From positions 9,806 through 42,215 of the forward strand of contig PLFD01000032.1 in the NCBI GenBank assembly GCA_003136635.1: a stretch of DNA of 32,410 bases, written 5' to 3'. The notes under the pieces are model-generated. The model did not search any database. It worked only from the letters and a program-made list of their open reading frames with translations, and was not told the origin of the DNA. Shown here piece by piece: positions 25,472 through 31,946 of the stretch. The position numbers were made by a program, and so were the translations under genes. Every line of letters starts with the position of its first letter. Positions within the stretch are counted from its first letter, which is position 1. The stretch is from a candidate division FCPU426 bacterium (lineage in GTDB: Bacteria > Oederibacteriota > Muellerivitia > Muellerivitales > Muellerivitaceae).

Positions 25472-26518
25472 ATGATCGCAACCAAAAGTTATGCCGCGCA
25501 GAAGGCCAAGGAAGCTCTGGGGCCTTTTTCCATCCAGCGACGGGAGCCGGGCGAACACGATGTTTTGATCGACATCGCCTATTGCGGTGTCTGTCATTCG
25601 GATATCCACCAGGCGAAGGATGAATGGGGCGGTTCGATTTTCCCTATGGTTCCGGGCCATGAGATCGCGGGTAAAGTCGCCAAGGTCGGCGCGGCGGTTA
25701 AAAAGTTCAAGGTAGGGGATTCAGTCGGGGTAGGTTGTTTTGTGGATTCCTGCCGCGAGTGCCCATCCTGCAAAGAGGGTTTGGAGCAATATTGCACCAA
25801 CGGCATGAACGCCACTTACAACGGTTACGAAAAAGACAAAAAGACGCCGACCTACGGCGGTTATTCCACCCATATTACGGTGGATGAAAATTATGTGCTT
25901 CGCATTCCCTCCAGCATTCCGCTGGATAAAGCGGCGCCGCTTTTGTGCGCCGGCATCACCACCTATTCGCCTTTGCGCCAGTGGAAAATAAAAACGGGCG
26001 ACAAAGTGGCGGTGGTGGGTTTGGGAGGGTTGGGCCACATGGGCGTAAAGCTGGCGGCGGCCATGGGCGCGGAAGTGACGGTGATCAGCACATCCGACAA
26101 AAAGAAGGATGACGCCTTGAAACTGGGCGCCAAACACTTTTTAAACTCCAAGGCTCCCGACGCGTTTAAAAATTACACGGGTCATTTTGATTTTATTTTG
26201 AATACAGTTTCAGCCAATATCGACTTCAATTCCTATTTGGCACTGCTGAAACGTGACGGAACGATGGTTCAGGTAGGCGCGCCCGATAAGCCCGTGCCGG
26301 TCCATGTCTTTTCACTCATCATGGGCCGCCGCCGTCTGGCCGGTTCCCTGATCGGCGGCATTAAGGAAACCCAGGAGATGCTGGATTTCTGCGGTGAAAA
26401 GGGATTGGGAGCGGACGTTGAAGTGATACCGATGAATAAAATTAACGAAGCTTATGAGCGCATGATTAAAGGCGACGTCCACTATCGCTTCGTCATCGAC
26501 ATCAATTCTTTAAAATAA
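25472..26518 (+). CDS. Zinc-dependent NADP(H) alcohol dehydrogenase (YahK/cinnamyl-alcohol type)
   Basis: A 348-residue medium-chain dehydrogenase. Catalytic zinc ligands are Cys38 in CGVCHSD and the His63-Glu64 pair in PGHE, with a third Cys in LLCAG. The structural zinc site is Cys94, 97, 100 and 108 in the CRECPSCKEGLEQYC segment. The Rossmann motif GLGGLGHMGVK is followed by a Ser-rich strand end (ISTSDKKK), which favours NADP(H). This clade reduces a broad range of aldehydes, often in detoxification. The ATG follows AGGGGG. Downstream lies a 16-bp inverted repeat with a T-rich end that could terminate transcription. Confidence 0.9.
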   Translation: MIATKSYAAQKAKEALGPFSIQRREPGEHDVLIDIAYCGVCHSDIHQAKDEWGGSIFPMVPGHEIAGKVAKVGAAVKKFKVGDSVGVGCFVDSCRECPSCKEGLEQYCTNGMNATYNGYEKDKKTPTYGGYSTHITVDENYVLRIPSSIPLDKAAPLLCAGITTYSPLRQWKIKTGDKVAVVGLGGLGHMGVKLAAAMGAEVTVISTSDKKKDDALKLGAKHFLNSKAPDAFKNYTGHFDFILNTVSANIDFNSYLALLKRDGTMVQVGAPDKPVPVHVFSLIMGRRRLAGSLIGGIKETQEMLDFCGEKGLGADVEVIPMNKINEAYERMIKGDVHYRFVIDINSLK

Positions 26519-26567
26519 AATTGGTTAACCTGGAACCGTAAATCGGTTGATCTTTTAAATTTCTCAT

Positions 26568-26602
26568 AATAAGATACATACAAGCTTTGTATGTATCTTA
26601 TT
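26568..26602. promoter_or_regulatory. Perfect 16-bp inverted repeat: operator and/or terminator
   Basis: AATAAGATACATACAA (26568-26583) is perfectly complementary to the arm at 26587-26602, with a 3-nt centre, and is followed by a T-rich run (AGTTTTTTTCT). It may terminate the dehydrogenase transcript. It also sits 25 bases before the RHH antitoxin start, where ribbon-helix-helix antitoxins usually bind to repress their own operon. Both roles are possible. Confidence 0.65.
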
Positions 26603-26626
26603 AGTTTTTTTCTAAAGGAGTTTCCC

Positions 26627-26878
26627 ATGCGTACGGCAATCATTAATTTATCCCTTCCCAAAAGCCTGTTGGGGAAAGTGGACAAGGAAGCCCTCAAAGA
26701 AGACCGCAGCCGGTCCGAGTTAATGCGGGTCGCGGTTCAATCGTATTTGGATAGAAGAACGGCCTGGGACAAGATATTCGCTTATGGGGATCAACAAACC
26801 AAAAAGAGAAAGTTAAAACCTTCATCGGTAGAAGCGGCCATCGTTGAGGTTCGCAAACCGCATGCCGACAATCAATAA
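26627..26878 (+). CDS. Ribbon-helix-helix (CopG-like) antitoxin
   Basis: An 83-residue protein with an N-terminal RHH_1 domain: strand RTAIINLSLPKSLLGKV, then helices KEALKEDRSRSELMRVAV and SYLDRR. RHH proteins bind operator DNA as dimers and often autoregulate toxin-antitoxin operons. The C-terminal part (residues 45-83, lysine rich) would wrap the toxin. The ATG at 26627 has a textbook AAAGGAG site, which rules out the longer in-frame ATG at 26591 inside the inverted repeat. It precedes a PIN toxin gene by 63 nt. Confidence 0.82.
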   Translation: MRTAIINLSLPKSLLGKVDKEALKEDRSRSELMRVAVQSYLDRRTAWDKIFAYGDQQTKKRKLKPSSVEAAIVEVRKPHADNQ

Positions 26879-26900
26879 AACTTTTAAAGAGGTCGGTATA

Positions 26901-26940
26901 GTGCCGATTTCTATATTTTTATATTATTGTGAATCGGCAC
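26901..26940. promoter_or_regulatory. Inverted repeat abutting the PIN toxin start codon
   Basis: GTGCCGATT (26901-26909) is complementary to AATCGGCAC (26932-26940), with a 22-nt AT-rich loop. The right arm ends one base before the toxin ATG. No ribosome site is present there. A hairpin could limit toxin translation; alternatively the site could bind a repressor over an internal promoter (TATATT at 26920-26925). Confidence 0.6.
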
Positions 26941-26941
26941 A

Positions 26942-27343
26942 ATGAGGGTTGTTTTTGATACCAATGTCTGGATTTCAGGACTGGTATTTAAAGGCGAGGT
27001 CCGTAAAGTCATCCAAAAGGCTTTGGATGAAGAAGTCCGGCCTGTTATTTCCATCCCCCTGCTTCGGGAATTGGAAAAGGTGCTTTTAAGCTCTAAGATC
27101 GATTATTCGCCCATCGCGGCTGCCGAAACCCTTCACCAGATTCAAGAATTGTGTCTCTTAGTCCACCCCACCCAAAAAATCAGAGTCATCCACTCTGATC
27201 CGGCGGATAACCGGGTTTTGGAATGCGCTTTGGAAGGACAGGCGAATTTAATTGTCTCGGGCGACAAGCATTTGCTAGACCTTGGTGTTTTTCGGGGCAT
27301 TCGGATTATAACGCCAAAACAGTTTTTAATCGAAACGGCCTAG
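26942..27343 (+). CDS. PIN-domain toxin (putative ribonuclease)
   Basis: A 133-residue PIN protein of the 'putative toxin-antitoxin component, PIN family' type (COG1569/TIGR00305-like). The metal-binding acidic residues are Asp6 (FDTN), Glu43 or Glu45 (LRELEKVL), Asp86/Asp89 (SDPADN) and Asp108 (SGDKHLL). PIN toxins are Mg-dependent RNases that cut tRNA, rRNA or mRNA. The partner RHH antitoxin is upstream. The ATG has no ribosome site, and the frame is closed directly upstream by a TGA, so no alternative start exists. Its stop overlaps the convergent ParB-like gene by four bases (CTAG). Confidence 0.85.
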   Translation: MRVVFDTNVWISGLVFKGEVRKVIQKALDEEVRPVISIPLLRELEKVLLSSKIDYSPIAAAETLHQIQELCLLVHPTQKIRVIHSDPADNRVLECALEGQANLIVSGDKHLLDLGVFRGIRIITPKQFLIETA

Positions 27344-27945
27344 GCAAAGATTCCGCCCCGGATAGCCTTTTGGGCGGCCCGGGCGGTCTTTAAAGCCTTA
27401 TCCCCGCCGGTCACGGTCAGGTGGATTTCGTAATCCTCTCCGCCCTTGTACTTCACCTTAATGCCGGGCCCCAAAGCTTTCCAATCCTCCGCCAGGGGGT
27501 CGGGTTGTTGGGTTTTGGCCTTGGGAGTCTTTTGGTGATCAAAATCCTCTGGCTCGTTCACCTTATTGACCCATTGGACCAGCTTTTTGACTTGATCTAC
27601 CGTTATTTCCTTTTTAATCATGGTGTCGATGAGCGTTCCCACATAATTTTGGTCTTCTAGAGGGATTAGGGCCAACAAATGGTTCTCGGTGATCCGGTAT
27701 TTGGATGCCGATTTGTCCATTAAATGGACAAGAGCCTCCTCGGTATCGTAATTTTCACTCCGTCGCCTAAAAAGATTGCCCTGGGAGTCACAATTTGCGT
27801 CTAAATTCATGTGAATCCAATCCCTGTCGTTTTGGTCGATCAGCTTGGTTAACACCAAGGCGTTGTTAACCTTGCTTTTGGATACCCCTAATCGCTTGGA
27901 ACCGCTGGAAAAAGAGGTGGTTATCGGGTTTGGTATTATTTTCAC
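27340..27945 (-). CDS. ParB-like protein lacking the N-terminal ParB/Srx domain
   Basis: A 201-residue protein read from a GTG. Residues 15-36 (KRLGVSKSKVNNALVLTKL) look like the recognition helices of ParB/KorB (LG-S-S-V-N-LRL). Residues about 83-130 (YRITENHLLALIPLED..., ITVDQVKKLV) match the ParB segment that runs from -HARALL- to -VR-VE-LV-. The C-terminal 50 residues (LGPGIKVKYKGGEDYEIHLTV) resemble the ParB dimer domain. The N-terminal CTP-binding ParB/Srx domain, normally 100 residues upstream of this HTH, is absent: a TAA closes the frame eight codons before the GTG. It could be a plasmid- or phage-derived DNA-binding protein or a truncated relic. No parA is nearby. Confidence 0.5.
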   Translation of the reverse strand: MKIIPNPITTSFSSGSKRLGVSKSKVNNALVLTKLIDQNDRDWIHMNLDANCDSQGNLFRRRSENYDTEEALVHLMDKSASKYRITENHLLALIPLEDQNYVGTLIDTMIKKEITVDQVKKLVQWVNKVNEPEDFDHQKTPKAKTQQPDPLAEDWKALGPGIKVKYKGGEDYEIHLTVTGGDKALKTARAAQKAIRGGIFA

Positions 27946-28078
27946 AGGAATGGTGAAACTTTCTTTTTACTTTTCCTGTTGGATAAAAAACACGCCGCTA
28001 ACATATCACCTCAACAAGAAGATGTTTTAGTCCTGACTTTGAAGCGGGCCTTAAAGGGAAGTTGAAAAGGAGACGGAA

Positions 28079-28402
28079 ATGGCTAAGCGTTATATGAAAG
28101 ATGAACATTTTCAAGAACTCCTAACAAGTGTTCAGCAAATGGGTGACTACTTGAAAGGAAAGAAAGTTCAGGGAGTTCGAGTGAATTACAAGGCTAAACC
28201 CCTTACTTCCAGAGATGTTAAAGAAGTTCGTACAAAAGTCTTAAAAGTGACGCAAGAGACTTTCGCCCAAATCATCGGAGAAGGACTTGGAGCGGTACGC
28301 ACATGGGAACAAGGAACACGCCATCCGGGTGGAGCGGCGACTAAGATTATTCGTTTAATGAAAGCCCACCCAGAACGCGCCAAGGAATTATTGTCGCTTT
28401 AA
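28079..28402 (+). CDS. HigA-like XRE-family antitoxin/regulator
   Basis: A 107-residue protein with a C-terminal helix-turn-helix (about residues 48-85): TKVLKVTQETFAQIIG followed by GLGAVRTWEQGTRHP. The W-E-x-G-x-R-x-P end is typical of HigA/MqsA-type antitoxins. The N-terminal 45 residues would contact a RelE-like toxin. The ATG has a strong AAAAGGAGA site. No HigB-like toxin is seen either upstream (133 nt) or downstream, so it may be an orphan regulator or act on a distant toxin. Confidence 0.75.
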   Translation: MAKRYMKDEHFQELLTSVQQMGDYLKGKKVQGVRVNYKAKPLTSRDVKEVRTKVLKVTQETFAQIIGEGLGAVRTWEQGTRHPGGAATKIIRLMKAHPERAKELLSL

Positions 28403-28478
28403 CATCCGAAGGCGGATAACTCTAAATTGTTAGTTGAGGCGGATCGGCCTGAAAAAATAAAATTGATAAGTTGTTTGG

Positions 28479-28503
28479 AAAGCCCAACCTTTAGTTGGGC
28501 TTT
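28479..28503. terminator. Bidirectional intrinsic terminator
   Basis: AAAGCCCAAC (28479-28488) pairs with GTTGGGCTTT (28494-28503) around a 5-nt loop. It stands between the HigA-like gene and the convergent alpha/beta hydrolase gene, whose stop codon lies within the loop and right arm. T and A runs on the two sides allow function in both directions. Confidence 0.75.
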
Positions 28504-29339
28504 GCTGTTTCTTCACACTTCGCGACCCAATCCATAATCTGCTGCTGATATTGCGTGGCTAAACTCGGAAAGTCCATGTGGTTCATGTTGGGCACGGGTA
28601 GCCATTGTTTGGGGTCTGCCGCGGCCTGATAAACCTGTTGGCCTAAAGCGAAGGGAATAATGGTGTCGGCTTCCCCGTGAATTTCCAGCAAGGGGCAGGT
28701 TCGTTGGGTGACATATTGGACGGTGTTGAACTGGTCGTGAATCATGAAGGGAAAAATCAGCAGCCAGGGATAGCGGAAGCGGCACACGTCATAAATGGAA
28801 GGGAAGGCTCCTTCTAAAATAAGCCCCGCGGGATGGGTTTGGGTGGCCAGTTCGGCGGCGACCGACGACCCTAAAGATTGTCCCCAGATAATGATGCTGT
28901 GTTCATCGATGCCCTTATCTTTGAGCCATTGGAAGGCCGACATGGCGTCTTCATCGACCGCTTTTTCGCTCAGGTCGCTTTTAGCCCCTTCGCTGTCACC
29001 ATAAGCGCGGTAATCGAAGATCAGGGCGTCGAAGCCAAAATCGTAAAAAAGCTTGGAAACTTGGGATAACAGCGACAGGTTGGCGGCGTTGCCATGGCAG
29101 TACAAAAGCGTCGGACGGGCTTGGCCGTCTTCGTGGCGTATCCACCAGCCATCCAGCATTTGGCCTTCGGGGTTTTTAAACTTCACTTCCTCATAGTCCG
29201 TCAGACCAAATTTTTGGGGTGTGGTACCGTCGTTTTTGTGGGGAACGAACACCATGTTTTGTTGATCGGCGTAATAAGAAAATACAACCGTCAGATAAGC
29301 CGCCACTAACGGAATAAGAATAATGAGTAATTTTTTCAC
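28491..29339 (-). CDS. Membrane-anchored alpha/beta hydrolase (YfhR/Bem46-like)
   Basis: A 282-residue serine hydrolase with an N-terminal membrane segment (LLIILIPLVAAYLTVVFSYY, residues 4-23). It probably acts on the periplasmic side. The catalytic triad is visible: Ser155 in the nucleophile elbow GQSLG, Asp225 in GEADTIIP, and His254 in NMNHMDF. The oxyanion segment is YCHGNAANLS (80-89). The family Bem46/YfhR/ABHD17 includes esterases and thioesterases of unclear substrate. The stop lies in the shared terminator. The ATG follows an AGGAG site (TTAGGAGTTTTC). Confidence 0.88.
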   Translation of the reverse strand: MKKLLIILIPLVAAYLTVVFSYYADQQNMVFVPHKNDGTTPQKFGLTDYEEVKFKNPEGQMLDGWWIRHEDGQARPTLLYCHGNAANLSLLSQVSKLFYDFGFDALIFDYRAYGDSEGAKSDLSEKAVDEDAMSAFQWLKDKGIDEHSIIIWGQSLGSSVAAELATQTHPAGLILEGAFPSIYDVCRFRYPWLLIFPFMIHDQFNTVQYVTQRTCPLLEIHGEADTIIPFALGQQVYQAAADPKQWLPVPNMNHMDFPSLATQYQQQIMDWVAKCEETAKPN

Positions 29340-29367
29340 CAGAAAACTCCTAACATAAAATCAATTA

Positions 29368-29451
29368 ACCACAGAGTTAACAGAGTACGACATAAGGAAT
29401 TCTTTGAAAAACCAAAGATTTAACTCTGTGTAACTCCGGTAACTCTGTGGT
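29368..29451. repeat. Intergenic inverted repeat between hydrolase and cytochrome genes
   Basis: ACCACAGAGTTA (29368-29379) and TAACTCTGTGGT (29440-29451) are perfectly complementary. Between them are further AACAGAGT/AACTCTGT copies and an AAGGAATT that pairs with AATTCCTT just outside (29454-29461). The block occupies most of the 134-nt gap. CCACAGAGTTAACAGAGT-like units are common interspersed repeats in environmental genomes, so this may be a small mobile repeat; it could also act as a terminator for the cytochrome transcript. Confidence 0.65.
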
Positions 29452-29473
29452 GAAATTCCTTTTGGCAGTGGCT

Positions 29474-29995
29474 TTACATTTGGGCGCTAGGAACGGCTTC
29501 CCATACTTTTTCGGCTTTGCGAGGCAGACTATCCATGTGTTTGAGAAACAGCACGACCTGCCAAATTTGCTTATCCGTTAAAGAGTCGCTAAACGACGGC
29601 ATACCGGTTAAGCGGACGCCATGTTTTACGTACCAGTAGATTTTGCCTTCGGGATCGTCGGAAACGCCATGACGGGCTAATTGGGGGGCGTGCTGAAAAA
29701 GGCCTGTGGCGATATTGGAAGCCTGAGCGTCGGACGCGCCATGGCATACCGCGCAATTGGTTTTGTAAATTTTAATGCCGGCGATGATGTTTTCATCATT
29801 TGCGGCGACAGGAACGGGATCGGTCGGCGCATCTCTTTTGATAGTCGCGCGAAGCGATGTGTGGGCGGCCCAGGTTTCAAGGGCGCCCGGCTTGGCATCC
29901 GCATTGGCCGGCACCCAACCATGAGTGACAAAAATATAGGCTCCGGCAGCTAAAGCGACCAAAGTGAAGATGATGCCCCAGAAGAAACTTTTCAT
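29474..29995 (-). CDS. Membrane-anchored monohaem c-type cytochrome
   Basis: A 173-residue protein with an N-terminal uncleaved membrane anchor (WGIIFTLVALAAGAYIFV, residues 6-23) and a class I cytochrome c domain from about residue 65. Haem attachment is Cys81-AV-Cys84-His85. The distal ligand is probably Met132 in LTGMPSF, and the final helix is KQIWQVVLFLKHMD. It should carry electrons in the periplasm, consistent with a menaquinone-based respiratory chain, but the partner complex is unknown. The ATG is followed by a typical MKSFFWG signal. The GAGGCAG stretch upstream could serve as ribosome site. Confidence 0.88.
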   Translation of the reverse strand: MKSFFWGIIFTLVALAAGAYIFVTHGWVPANADAKPGALETWAAHTSLRATIKRDAPTDPVPVAANDENIIAGIKIYKTNCAVCHGASDAQASNIATGLFQHAPQLARHGVSDDPEGKIYWYVKHGVRLTGMPSFSDSLTDKQIWQVVLFLKHMDSLPRKAEKVWEAVPSAQM

Positions 29996-30232
29996 GAACT
30001 GCCTCCCAGTAGGTTTTGAAGATAGATTATCTCAGACTCGCTGATTTTTTTGACGAAGAAGAGTTTGATTTCGAGTTAAACCGCTTTTGCCACAATGTAC
30101 ATTTTCTTCCGCCTTGACATAGCTTGCCGTGAATGGAACTATAGCCATCCGGGTTTAAGCTTTATTACGCTTTATTTTTCTACATTTTTTTACCATTTTC
30201 CGTTCATTGTTAAATTAAAAGGAATTTCCGAC

Positions 30233-31771
30233 ATGATCCGTTATCAATTGACCGTTGTTTCTTTGAGCTTTTTGGCGACTTTGTTATCCGGGTGTTCCCA
30301 GCCAACCCAAAAGGGCGATGCGGCGTTTAAGGCGCAAAACTATTCTGACGCTTTGAGCTATTACGAACAGGCGGCTCCCACCGCCGATGGCGCCCATCTT
30401 TATCAATTGGGGTCCATGCTGGAAAAAGGCCAGGGTGGAACCGCCGATCTTTCGCAAGCGGTGAAATGGTACCAAGCCGCCGCTGAAAAAGGCGACGCGG
30501 ACGCCCAGTTGAGTTTGGCCGATCACTATATTCAGGGCAACGGCGTTCCCAAAGATAAATCCCGTGCGTTTGAGCTGTATGGAAAATCCGCGGCGCAGGG
30601 AAATGTGGAAGCTATGTATGCTTTGGGAGAATGTTACGAGTATGGGCGGGGAACGACAATTGATTTCAAAACCGCGTTCACTGATTTCGAAAAAGCTGCC
30701 GAGGGTGGTTTATCTGAAGCCCAGTTGAAAACAGGAATTTGGTATTTGGAAGCCCACGGAACCAAAACCAATTTGACCCAATCGATCCAATGGCTTCAAA
30801 GGGCTGCCGATCAAGGCAACGCGGACGCGCAGGTGAGAATAGCCCGCGCCTATGAAAAGGGATGGGGCGTGAAGAAAGATATCTCCAAGGCCTTCAGTCT
30901 TTATGTCGAGGCGGCAGGACAGGGTATGGCCAAAGCGCAGAGAGAAGCGGGAATTTTATGTTTGGAAGGCGAAGGCACTTCCCGTGACGCAAGCAAGGGG
31001 CTGGAATGGATTGAAGCGGCGGCGAAAGGCGGCGACAGTAAAGCCCGGCTGACGCTGGCGCAAATGTATGAAAACGGTGAAGACGTGAAACAGGATTATG
31101 TGACCGCGGCCTTGTGGTATGAAAAGCTGGCGGAAAAGGGCGACCCCGAAGCGCAAAACCGGCTGGGTGTTTTTTACCAGAAGGGTTTAGGCGTAAACCA
31201 AGACCCGAAGCAGGCGGCGGAGTGGTTTAAAAAGTCCGCGGCCCAGAACAACACGGCGGCACAGAATAATTTAGGCGTTCTTTATCAAACGGGTTTTGGC
31301 GTCAAGCAGGATTCGAAAGAAGCGGTGAAGTGGTTTCAAAAATCCGCGGACCAGGGGTTTGCTCCGGCGCAATTGAATCTGTCGCTCCTGTATGAAAAGG
31401 GAGAAGGCGTTTCCCACGATAACGATAAAGCGTTGGAAGCCCTCGTCAAGGCGGCGCAAGCGGGGAACGTTTTGGCGCAAAACACGCTGGGATATAAATA
31501 TGAGTACGGCATCGACGTGAAACGCAATTACAAGATATCAGCCGAATGGTATCAAAAGGCCGCGGAACAAAACAACGCTACAGCCCAGTACAACTTGGGC
31601 GCCATGTACGCCAACAGCTTGGGCGTTTCGCAGGATTACGTGGAAGCCTACAAGTGGTTTTCGTTGGCGTATAAAAACGGATTAAAGCAAGCGCAGGATG
31701 TGTTGGACTTTCTCAAACGGCACATGAGTCCGTCGCAAATTGCGAAAGCGAGTCAATTGGCCCGCATTTAA
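30233..31771 (+). CDS. Sel1-repeat lipoprotein (12 repeats)
   Basis: A 512-residue lipoprotein. The lipobox LLSGC (residues 18-22) predicts lipidation of Cys22. I count twelve consecutive 36-residue Sel1-like repeats (A-x-x-x-LG-x-Y-x-x-G-x-GV-x-x-D-x-x-KA-x-x-W-x-x-KAA-x-x-G) covering about residues 55-490, then a short helical tail. Sel1 arrays act as protein-protein scaffolds, often in cell-envelope assembly or stress signalling. The ATG at 30233 with an AAAGGAA site is preferred to an upstream in-frame ATG at 30095, which would bury the lipoprotein signal. TTGACA at 30114 is a possible -35, but the nearest TATA-like -10 is 20 bases away. The 237 nt between cytochrome and this gene hold no other gene that I can see. 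Confidence 0.88.
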   Translation: MIRYQLTVVSLSFLATLLSGCSQPTQKGDAAFKAQNYSDALSYYEQAAPTADGAHLYQLGSMLEKGQGGTADLSQAVKWYQAAAEKGDADAQLSLADHYIQGNGVPKDKSRAFELYGKSAAQGNVEAMYALGECYEYGRGTTIDFKTAFTDFEKAAEGGLSEAQLKTGIWYLEAHGTKTNLTQSIQWLQRAADQGNADAQVRIARAYEKGWGVKKDISKAFSLYVEAAGQGMAKAQREAGILCLEGEGTSRDASKGLEWIEAAAKGGDSKARLTLAQMYENGEDVKQDYVTAALWYEKLAEKGDPEAQNRLGVFYQKGLGVNQDPKQAAEWFKKSAAQNNTAAQNNLGVLYQTGFGVKQDSKEAVKWFQKSADQGFAPAQLNLSLLYEKGEGVSHDNDKALEALVKAAQAGNVLAQNTLGYKYEYGIDVKRNYKISAEWYQKAAEQNNATAQYNLGAMYANSLGVSQDYVEAYKWFSLAYKNGLKQAQDVLDFLKRHMSPSQIAKASQLARI

Positions 31772-31817
31772 AGTTTATCCATGGTCTAAATTTGTTATGT
31801 TTTATATCGGGTTTTCA

Positions 31818-31846
31818 TTGACGCTGGTCACCAAGATCCCTATAAC
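31818..31846 (+). promoter_or_regulatory. Sigma-70-like promoter for the beta-helix gene
   Basis: TTGACG (31818-31823) and TATAAC (31841-31846) each differ from consensus at one base and are separated by exactly 17 bases. Transcription would begin near 31853, leaving a leader of about 95 nt before the ATG at 31947. Confidence 0.65.
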
Positions 31847-31946
31847 AATGATCCACTTTCTGTATTTGGCTTTTCATCGGCTGATCCACACCCCTACTAG
31901 AAACTAAAAAAAACGTGTTTTACGTTAAATTCTCAAAGGATGACGA

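Noticed and set aside
26591..26626. Upstream ATG for the RHH antitoxin
   Set aside because: It lies within the inverted repeat and has no ribosome site, while the ATG at 26627 has AAAGGAG at proper distance.
27965..28065. Short open frame ahead of the HigA-like gene as a missing toxin
   Set aside because: At most about 30 codons, without a proper start or any RelE-like pattern.
30095..30232. 46-residue extension of the Sel1 lipoprotein
   Set aside because: It would bury the lipoprotein signal sequence and lacks a ribosome site; the ATG at 30233 fits both.
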